The notes beneath the pieces were generated by a model. The model was given only the letters and a program-made list of their open reading frames with translations, was not told the origin of the DNA and did no database searches. Below are positions 55,606 to 64,000 of a DNA stretch of 64,000 nt, piece by piece; positions within the stretch are counted from its first letter, which is position 1, and the number at the start of each line of letters is the position of its first letter. The translations under genes were made by a program, and so were the position numbers. Source of the DNA: Sthenelais limicola (Eukaryota; Annelida; Polychaeta; Phyllodocida; Sigalionidae); assembly GCA_942159475.1 (NCBI GenBank), contig OW804095.1, positions 65,252,773 to 65,316,772 on the forward strand, read 5' to 3'.

Positions 55606-58420
55606 ATCTGGGACATTGAATGTATGACGTCATTACATTTTCATTCAAGTGACGGCCATGTGATGGGTCATGTGCTCGTTACTTTTGACATTTGTCCATA
55701 CAAAAGCCTACAACCCGAGAAAAAAAATCAACGTTTCCCGCTTATATATATGATGACAATGCGATAAAGGTCGTAATCAATTTCAATATATACAGTCAAA
55801 AGCTTTGAATGAAAATAAATGTATTTTGGAAATAAATTTCATTTTCTGTGATTCTTTATTTAGAAATAATACTGATTCAATCTATTTAAGTATTTTAATT
55901 AATTCTCTCTTTTACTCAAATTTTGATATATATAATATGCAGACATGATGGTCTTTTAATCTTGAATAAAATAACGATAAATTTCCTATGGCACTATTGA
56001 AGGATGGACATTTGGAGGAAAATATTCCATTTTAAGGTTCTAAATTCTATTATAATGACAAAAAATCATAATCACGTGAAACGTAGCCGCAATTCTGGCT
56101 CCTATTTTATTTGTCTCAAGTCTTATGAACAAAGAAAACCTGTTAATTCGCAAGGCCCCAACTTAAGGGGCAGCACTATAGTAAGCCCCTATTCTGAATA
56201 GCACAGACAGATTAGTGTTAGTTCTCCGCTGAATCGTGGCTAATTAATAATAAATCCTCCTGTAACTCTGTTTCAGATGCACTAATTTAAAGTTCTATGA
56301 TTGTTCTCTCAAGAGAATAATAGTGCCTCATCCTGATAATTTGAAGTTGTATTTAGCAAGGTGTGGCAAATTCGTGTTAGTCTCATCGGATTCCCTCCAA
56401 AGTTATTTGTCGTCAGTGCAGCAGTCCCTTGCTGAGGTAGTAAATCATTCTGTAAAGGCTATCGCTTCCGCTGTTGCAATTAACTGCGTATTCTTGAGCT
56501 CCAGTGTACAATCACTTCATGACATCGAGGGTAGTATACGAAACCCATGTGAGTTCCATTTCAATTCAGGAGGCAAAGGCTGCAATAGAACCTGATGGTT
56601 AAGCAGACAGGTTCTTCTTCACAAGACTGGTCATGAAGACAAAGCATGTGGCACAGTAACTTGATAATGATAATGTGCTCAGTATGCATTGCAGTGTTCA
56701 GAGCATATAATACCTTAATTAAAATACCACACCACCATCAACCTGTCGTTTACTCCATCAAATTGTCTTTTGTCATGACTCACCTCAACACAGAATAAAC
56801 CAGGCCAATTTACATTATTCATGAAAACAGTTTAGCCGTATACAACTATTATGTTATCAATAATAAGTATTATGCTATGATATTTTAACATTGCAAGTAT
56901 GTTGTACCGTTAGAGTACCCCCCCCCCCCCCGGCCTATTCTGAATAGCACAGGCAGATAAGGGTTAATTTGCTACCGAATAATGGCTCATTAGGAATAAA
57001 TCCGTCTGGAACTGAATTTATCCTATAGATAAAAGTATCTTCTTTAGAAGAATTGAGTCTAGACCATTGTTGTGGTCAATCTAAATATTATGATTGGTAA
57101 GGGATTGGTGTAATTAATACCTCTGTATACAGGTAGGGACGAGTGACCACCGTGGAGAGAGAGAGAGAAAGAGAGCAAAGTGTGAGGATGGCATCCTCCA
57201 GCCACATAATCAATCCCCAATCAGAGGTGGGGATCAGAAGGAGGATCAATAGGTGGATCGCTCTCTCGACCTCTTTTTGAAAGGAGGTGAGGTGTGATGA
57301 CCATTGCGATTGTGACGCCCCGTATTTCTACCTAAGTAAAACCACTCACTTGGATTGGTCATCCCTGATACCCTCAATGTATAGAACCACAATTATAAAT
57401 GAATCAATATTGATGGGGAATAGTCCACTATGGCCTAGACTGATGTATAAGCGATACTTCGATAAATTTTGGATTTGTATAAATGTATAAGAATACACTT
57501 CATATAATACAACACCATATTCCATTATAAGCTGGGGTATCGACCATTATAATTGCGAATTATTACATTACATTATTAAGGAAAATCGTACACAGATCGA
57601 CATCGCAAACATTACAAATCGTCTACTGGCATGTGGCTAAAGGGTCCCCACCAATGTCAATCCTGTAGGTTTATATAAATTAACTCTACTTGTTAACTTT
57701 AGTTGTTACTTCTAGTTCTACTGCAGAGAAATAATACTATGTCCAAATGACGATTTTTGCTGAATAAAGGAGCCAAATCAGAAATGGTGTAGATGCTTCC
57801 AGCCATGGATGTTAACAGTCTATTATTCTTAAGACAAGTGTGCGTAGGCATATACATATATAGGCGTTGCTTCTCAGCGCATTGCAATCAAAAGAAATAT
57901 ATAGACACCTAAATCACACTGTTATGCGACAATACAAAGAACATAGTTGGCCTAGGCAGATGTAAACCTTGAAATGCCTTTCTCACATGTTCAAAGGACA
58001 CCTGTGTTATATTTGTCAGGAAACGGACGTCCCACTCTAGGTCCAAACCCTCGGATTAGATAAGAATTGCATGTCAGCCTACTTCGCTAATCGGTTTCCT
58101 TTAAACATTGCTTCTTGGTGATTATCTCTCGTTTATAAATGCTTGCCTACTGATGCCATCATGTACCAAGGTGTGATTGTGATTCGAACTGTATCTGGCT
58201 GGAGATGGGGGTAAGCTGGCTGGTGTTGCTTTTATGCAACAATGCGACTTTCCAAATGTGCTATAGAGTTATATATATGCACATTATAATGAAGTATGCA
58301 TTCTTTAAAACATCACCTTCACATAAGACGTTATGAAGCATAATTGTGTAACATAAAGACCTTAGCCATATTTCGGTGTAACTGCATGTACATCACGTTT
58401 ACTGCTGGTGGAAGATTGAA
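55606..58420. other. No recognisable gene; one diverged direct repeat
   Basis: AT-rich DNA with a poly-C run (about 56918-56931), a short GA microsatellite (about 57152-57172) and the repeat pair at 56188/56934. The 90-codon frame at 56323-56595 lies between the repeat copies and shows no family resemblance. Confidence 0.45.
56188..57018 (+). repeat. Diverged 85-bp direct repeats 746 bp apart
   Basis: 56188-56273 and 56934-57018 both begin CCTATTCTGAATAGCACAG and share GGCT(A/C)ATTA and AATAAATCC blocks. Identity is about 80%. They could be the long terminal repeats of a small old element or two copies of a repeat family. No coding similarity was seen between them. Confidence 0.6.
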
Positions 58421-58423
58421 TAA

Positions 58424-58534
58424 AGGGCCTATAATCCACTAAGTCGATTCTCATGCGATTTTGTGCCGCACAGGACTCCTTTCCACTAAATTCTGTGAGA
58501 ATCGCATGAGAATCAGCTTAGTTGACTAGGCCCT
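58424..58534. mobile_element. 111-bp MITE, PIF/Harbinger type
   Basis: Nearly the whole element is an inverted repeat. The left arm is AGGGCCTATAATCCACTAAG plus TCGATTCTCATGCGATT. The right arm in reverse is AGGGCCTAGTCAACTAAGC plus TGATTCTCATGCGATT. TAA flanks both sides (58421-58423 and 58535-58537). A TWA target duplication with AGGGCC ends is the PIF/Harbinger signature. It folds into a near-complete hairpin. Confidence 0.8.
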
Positions 58535-58537
58535 TAA

Positions 58538-61500
58538 ACGAGAGGAGCCCTTTGCAGCGGTAAGCAGTTACTGCCTGTATTTCAGCATCCTGATAAGGCG
58601 TTGGACGGAATTTAAATGGTAGTGCACTGGACTCACAGATAAGCGTTTTGAAACTTATCATAGAGCACAACAAAACTAACAACTGTATGTAAACAATATG
58701 TGGGCCAAAGCAGAACCATGAAATATCGGCGGAAATTCAATCTTTAAATTAACTAATTTTAAATACGGGTTTAATGTAGGAATCTCTCCAGCCAGGTGAA
58801 GTATAAAAGATTAACTCACACTATCAATACCATCGCAATTCATCTAGTGATGAACCATCGTCACTTCTCCTGTTACCACATGTCACAGACATTTCTTTAT
58901 CCATAATGATTTGTCACATTCAAACAGATATGTTACTTTTGCAATTACACCAAACACATTATAGTGTTGGGGTCGGTACAACTATTATACTATTTTGTAA
59001 TAAAGTCTTGAAGTTGTATCAATTAAAGTTTTATAATTTTGTGAACTCATGCGCATCTTAATGTATTCGTAGTACTATTTTGTATACTATAAGTTATTCT
59101 GATACATTCAGGACCAAACATATCTCCTAGTATGAGCAGGGCATTGTCTTTACTTGACACAATAAACAGGCAACAGTATTGGTGAAGCATCAACGTATCG
59201 AGCTTATTGTACCCCAGGTCCTTTACTCTTATAGATTTTTCTTTCTTTCTTTTCCCACAGGTTTCCTTCATGCTATCATTTCCCACAGATAGCTTCAACG
59301 GAGCAAAATATCAGGGCAAGATAATATGCACCTATTTCTTGACATGTATGAATACGAAATATCATCGCAAAAAGTGTCTGTAAAGAAATTTGTTCTATGA
59401 ATGCAACAACACTTTTCCATGCGCTTATTATTAACTTTTGATATGTATTGCATGAATATTAGATAATATTGGAAAAACAACCATCCTGTCCTATGATTAA
59501 CAGGGAAACATTATAAATCATCAGCATTAGTGCGAAAAATGTAAATTGAATTTAACTTTACTCTACAGAGTGTGTTTAGTTGTTTATAATTATCATTCTT
59601 ACGAATTATTACACAGAATGAATTATGAGCCATTAACGTGATATAACATTATAATTACAGAGATGATTGTAATCAAAACACCGGAAATTTATATTCTGTG
59701 TACAATATTGACGCTGTATGGCTTCAGCCGGACCAAACGTCAGAGTTTACATCCAAGCACATGCTATGTACAGTGTCTTGTTTATACTATATCTGTCTAT
59801 TTTCTAGAACGGAGGAACCGCGTCTCATTTCTCGGTCCCTTAAGAGCGGCACTAAAGACCCCATAGATAATCTTTCTCAAAGCTTGAGGGGACTCCTTAT
59901 AATAATGTAATATGGATCAAGATTACCTAGCTAAGTGGATGAATTTCCCCCATCCAATTGATGTATTTCTCACGAGTTTCCACGTTGCTTTAGCTCTCCA
60001 GAACGATCCAATTTGGAGTGAGGAATTGAAAAAGAAGGCCGGTCGGATAGTATCACAGTTCCATCTTGTGAGGCGAGACTTAAACTTTGTATTTGTCCTT
60101 GTGGCGCTCAGATGCCACATGCTATTTTCGTCAATTCACCTTTTATATGAAGTCCAATGAAAAGCAGTTTGGAAATCCATTGAATTACTCCCCTCCTCAA
60201 TATCGATGGATTCTAAACTAGGTTTCACAACCAAGATGGCCGTCATATTGACCTGCAATATATTGTTGCCCACTTGAATTTGGTCTGTGTTTCAGACTAA
60301 ACGCTTATTATTATTTGCAACCTTTCTGTTCAATAAATCATTAGCTGTCGGGGTAGGCAATAAATCATGGTTGGCCAGTTCGTCCCTCCAATGAGGAGGT
60401 TTGGTGAGCCATTTTGAAAAGGGTTCTAAGTTAGAAGGATTAAGGTGATAGATTATGCCAAGGGCCCCCAGATATCTGCTGCCTACTAGCCCCAGTTGTC
60501 CAGTTGATATATCTTAATATTAAGAATAGAGATTCCCCGAGGATTAAGTCCACACAAAGGCAGTGTTATAATAATGTTTCCATGACGTTATTCCAAGTGA
60601 TTATAATAATGACAAGTCAAGTACAGATAACAGAGCTTCTACAAAGCTACTCTGACAATCTCCATGTGATCCAATATTCCAATGATACAATGACAATGCT
60701 GACTCCAACTATAATAAGATGACTCCCTCAATAATAACGGTATGATATGACTTGACTGCTCTCCTCAAATGGAAGGCTCCCTTATATAGGCCTACCCAAC
60801 CCTGCATCCAACCTCAGAGACAAAGGATCTCTGTATAATCTTATATGAATTAGGTAGAACCGTCCAGGCAGTTCGTCTGGTGGAATCGCCCAGGTAATCC
60901 GTCAGGTGGAACAGGATTGGACGCTCCGCCATTACATGGAGGAGCTCTCCTCCAGGACCACCCAGGCCCTGTATAATAATTATGTATAATACTAAATCAC
61001 CCTTATACTTCCCTCCGTGCGCCCCACCCTGGCTAACCAGATTTTTGGGATAAAATCAAGCCCCTAATTAACCCCGAGAAAACTGATACGAAAGCCCAAA
61101 TCAAACTAGTCATTGATAATGTTGACATTGATCCCCAAGAGGTCCCAGAAAACTTTAAAGCCCAAACTTCATAGGATATCATGTATATATTTTCTAGGCG
61201 GGGTAATCATATCCAACACTCTCACATATGTATTTTATGTTATTCTCATCTACCAAAGAAATGGGGAGCTATTTTACATGGAATTAATTATAGCAGACAA
61301 CTTGTATGAATGCCGCCATTGTTGTAAGTCATGTGATCTCTGATGACGTATGATACCCACAACTCACAATGAGGCCTGAGTGCCTTGCCTGAGAGGTTAC
61401 ATATTTTCTCAATTGATTTGAGCTATTGTTTTATATGAACAAATGGTGAGCATTGTACAATGGGCTGCATTTGTGCCTGATTATACCATAAACAAATGCT

Positions 61501-62040
61501 GGGGAAGGTGTTAAAGCTAGGGTGAGGTTGTGAACAGGAGAGAAAGTGTCAAAACATTGCCGCCGTCGCCGCTACATATAGTGTTTTGTTTTGGTGTAGG
61601 AGGGGAGAGTTGCATACTAAAATCGGGGTTCTCTTGGGTGAATAAGGTGTATGTATGATCTGTTTTATAAAAGTATGAATATCCAAATATCCTCACTGTT
61701 AATACATCATATAATTATGTATATACTAATGCTTTAAACTAATCACTTGTAAGTTCAATGTTTGTTTACATATATGTGCCGAGTAGAGTGACCAGTCACA
61801 CCAGGTGGTTCAGTGACGTCATCAATAAACATAGATTACCACCAGTGGTCACCAATATGTCTGCCTCCTTGTAAGACACAAGGTGACTTCATTCTTATGG
61901 TTTGTTGGTAAATAATGATAACGATCACTAAAATATGCTGCACAAGTACTCCTATGACTATAATGTTTCTGTTATTTGCAAAAAAAAATCTTTGGATTCC
62001 TATATGGTGTTTCGGCTTTAACAATTACTTTGCCTCCATA
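58538..62040. other. No recognisable gene
   Basis: AT-rich DNA. The 82-codon frame at 59912-60160 starts with ATG and has no recognisable motif. A 26-bp tandem repeat lies at 60854. Nothing else was seen. Confidence 0.45.
60854..60931. repeat. 26-bp tandem repeat, about 2.5 to 3 units
   Basis: Units start at 60854, 60880 and 60906 with consensus GTRGAAYCGYCCAGG then YARTYCGTCWG. The third unit is partial. Confidence 0.75.
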
Positions 62041-63506
62041 GGTGCCCAGTTGCAGACAATATCGCTCCCCTCAGTCCAACAGAATTAGGCAACTTTAACT
62101 CGAACAAGGGCCAAACCCCTGAAATCCCACGATTCCAGATTGGAGAAATCTCAAACAGCGATCTGCTTCAGATAATCAACACCTCCCCTCAGTTCAAATC
62201 TTCTGGGCTAAGTCACCTTCAAACGTCTCTCTTGAAGTTGATTCTAAGAAATTACTAGAACAATTCAAATATCTTATCCAACTCTCACTTTAATAATAAT
62301 AATGATAATAAAATTCTTTTATTTCATGACTAGGTTACAGAAAATACAGGTAGTACATGTCAGGTCTAGACCTGGTCTTCCCATGTATGCCTAGCTACTT
62401 TCCTCTAGCATAGTTCCTACCAAATGGAAAATCGGCAAGGTTAGCCCCCTTTTCAAAGCAGGTGATAAAACCTCCCCTGGAAATTACCGCCCAATCACAA
62501 GTATTTGCTTGCCAGCAAAGATCTTTGAGAAAGTCGTGCAAAAACAGCTGATGAATCACTTAACTAACCATAATATATTATACCATAGCCAATATGGCTT
62601 TAGACCGGACCACTCTACCAATGATGCGGTCACTGCCTTTCTGAGGCTTGTGTATGAATCTATTAATACCAAACAATATTGTAGAGCTGTCTTCCTGGAC
62701 TTCCGGAAGGCATTCGATACCATTGATCATGACATTCTCCTTCAGAAACTTACAAAGATTGGCTTAACAGGAACAGAACTGAACTGGTTTGCTGACTATC
62801 TCAGAGACAGACAACAACAGGTTTCTGTCAATAACCTTCAGTCTAATACCAATACCATCACCTGTGGCGTTCCTCAAGGCACCACTCTAGGCCCAGTACT
62901 ATTTTCAATATATATAAACGACTTACCCTCCCATGCTAAAAATTCTCATTTACAGTTATTTGCCGACGATACAATTATCTGCAAAGTTGGAAATAACATG
63001 AATACCATTTCGCAACACCTTCAAACCAACCTAAATAACATAATGTTATGGTGCCGAGCCAACAAAATCTCGCTTAATGAAGACAAGTCCAAAGTCATGA
63101 CCTTCCTTAATAAACCTGTCCGGAGGTCCAGGTGGTTAACTGAATCCTCTGCTTACCCTCTTACCATAGGAGCCAATCAACTTGAAGAAGTAAATGATTA
63201 TAAGTACTTAGGGACTGTCGTCGACAGTGCCCTGAACTTTGATAAACACCTAGCAAGCATTAAAAAGAAAGTTTCTCACAAACTTTATATATTACACATT
63301 TTATGACTCAGCTACTAAGTCAAAACTCAAAACTCAAATTCTTACAAATTCTTCAAAATCGCTCCCTCCGTATAATTACAAGAACCAATAGATTCCAAAA
63401 CGCTGATGATTTTCATGGGCAATTTGACCTGCTTCCACTAAAGCAGAGGAGGAGGCTCCACATTCTACAACAGGCATACAGAGTTAGAGATAATAATGAA
63501 TATTAA
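62041..63506 (+). pseudogene. LINE reverse transcriptase, frameshifted and interrupted
   Basis: A third LINE lineage. From 62041 a linker region (EISNSDLLQIIN, then SPQFKSSG) leads after a shift near 62250 and a 105-bp insertion into the polymerase: KWKIGKVSPLFK, GNYRPITSIC, QYGFRPDHSTNDAV, FLDFRKAFDTIDH, GVPQGTTLGPVLFSIYINDL, LFADDT (about 62959-62973, catalytic Asp pair intact) and YKYLGTVVD. The longest frame is 62509-63306; its upstream part is open to about 62403. A stop at 63304-63306 is followed in another frame by LQILQNRSLRIITR and LLPLKQRRRLHILQQ (63303-63506), the usual C-terminus. No endonuclease domain is present, so it is 5' truncated. The motifs suggest the CR1/L2/Jockey-like group. 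The clade is not resolved. Confidence 0.8.
62292..62396 (-). mobile_element. 105-bp retroposed tail inserted in the LINE, 5-bp target duplication
   Basis: On the minus strand it starts AGCTAGGCATACATGGGAAG, ends with AATAAAAGAATTTTATTATC and then (ATT)n, like a 3' end of a LINE or SINE with a microsatellite tail. ACTTT flanks it at 62287-62291 and 62397-62401. Removing the insert and one ACTTT makes the LINE reading frame continuous, which confirms both edges. Confidence 0.75.
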
Positions 63507-64000
63507 GCAGAAAAGCCTCAAACCACCCGTCAGCACTATACTAGGCCTCTCCTATTTAAAATTACATTCATCACTTACTAACACAAGCCATGAAAAATGA
63601 AACAAAAACCCCGCCTCCTCGAAATTTCCCCATTTCGCCATCTATCTATTGTCCTTTTCCTTAAAGTAGACAATCTACTTCACACCACTATTATTTTGTA
63701 CCGTTGTTTTATGTGAATCTCGCCACTGAATATACTTCTTTACTCTCTTGATACCTTAACATATAATCCTATTGTATCATTATTGATCTCTCTCAAATTT
63801 ATTGTACCTATGTATATATTTTTGCATCCCTCAAAAAGCGCTATCCTGATCTTAAAAATCTGATTGTTTGTTTGAGACCAGACTTAGTAAGGGCCACCTT
63901 GTGTATCGTCGACGCCAAGGTGTATTGTTACCCTTACATATTAAAATAATTGTAATGTCCGGCAGGACTTGAAATCCTCCCTACGAAGGGAGATTAGATC
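63507..64000. other. Probable 3' UTR of the truncated LINE, then unknown
   Basis: Sequence after the last coding motif has stops in all frames. It holds a short hairpin-like pair (CACCTTG...CAAGGTG at 63896-63921) and continues to the window end without a clear poly(A) tail. Confidence 0.4.

Noticed and set aside
56323..56595. 90-codon frame between two direct repeats
   Set aside because: No family resemblance and no splice or start context. Kept only as a note under the repeat pair.
57188..57280. Short frame starting MASSSHIINPQ after a GA tract
   Set aside because: Thirty codons with no supporting context.
59912..60160. 82-codon ATG-started frame
   Set aside because: No recognisable motif, splice context or repeat. 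A frame of this length is expected by chance.
1..64000. CRISPR arrays, bacterial operons, rRNA genes or integrated virus genes
   Set aside because: The sequence is clearly eukaryotic. No regularly spaced repeat array with unique spacers, no rRNA and no recognisable viral structural genes were seen.

Overview
The window looks like genomic DNA from an invertebrate animal, probably marine. It is AT-rich and has long stretches without open frames. One host gene is clear, a single-exon rhodopsin-class receptor with a splice acceptor just upstream. It also carries a mix of transposons common in molluscs, echinoderms and other invertebrates: Helitron-like elements, an L1/Tx1-type LINE, a split-direct-repeat tyrosine-recombinase retrotransposon, other LINE remnants and several MITEs. 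I cannot name the species or phylum from the sequence alone.

Layout. 0-1.2 kb: two head-to-tail Helitron-like elements built around GA-rich arrays. 1.2-7.4 kb: no recognisable gene. 7.4-9.1 kb: a perfect hairpin, a splice acceptor and an intact peptide-receptor-like GPCR gene. 9.1-22 kb: no recognisable gene. 22.1-24.7 kb: an unusual cluster of about 14 copies of an 18-bp motif (GAACRTCYCTGATCAAAA), often in pairs 19-22 bp apart, around a broken basic-protein exon. 25.5 kb: a 251-bp MITE. 29-38 kb: two inverted copies of a LINE-tail-like repeat flanking a degraded reverse transcriptase into which a full-length LINE has inserted (about 30.57-37.28 kb). 40.8-41.3 kb: an old LINE remnant. 43.4-50.7 kb: a complete but defective PAT/Ngaro-type DIRS element with A1...B1-A2-B2 split direct repeats. 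It contains a tandemly duplicated gag and a TTAA-flanked MITE. 52.4-54.2 kb: a perfect 44-bp palindrome and a CACTCT-ended DNA transposon full of GGGTTCT motifs. 54.7-55.2 kb: another LINE 3' remnant. 58.4 kb: a 111-bp PIF/Harbinger-type MITE. 62.0-64 kb: a third LINE lineage, frameshifted and interrupted by a short retroposed tail.

The most interesting item is the LINE at 30.6-37.3 kb. Both reading frames are intact. Its ORF1 protein has the usual L1-type coiled coil and RRM-like region, followed by what reads as a complete NADAR (YbiA/DUF1768-type) domain with the family's key Glu and Asp-Trp-Gly residues in place. NADAR enzymes act on ADP-ribose-linked substrates, including ADP-ribosylated guanine in nucleic acid. 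The fusion therefore suggests, as inference only, that this retrotransposon carries an activity that cleans or protects its own nucleic acid from host ADP-ribosylation.

The DIRS element records an order of events. It inserted, a TTAA MITE landed in its gag, and then a 1,345-bp segment ending inside that MITE was tandemly duplicated at a 4-bp microhomology. Its RNase H and recombinase are broken, so it is not autonomous.
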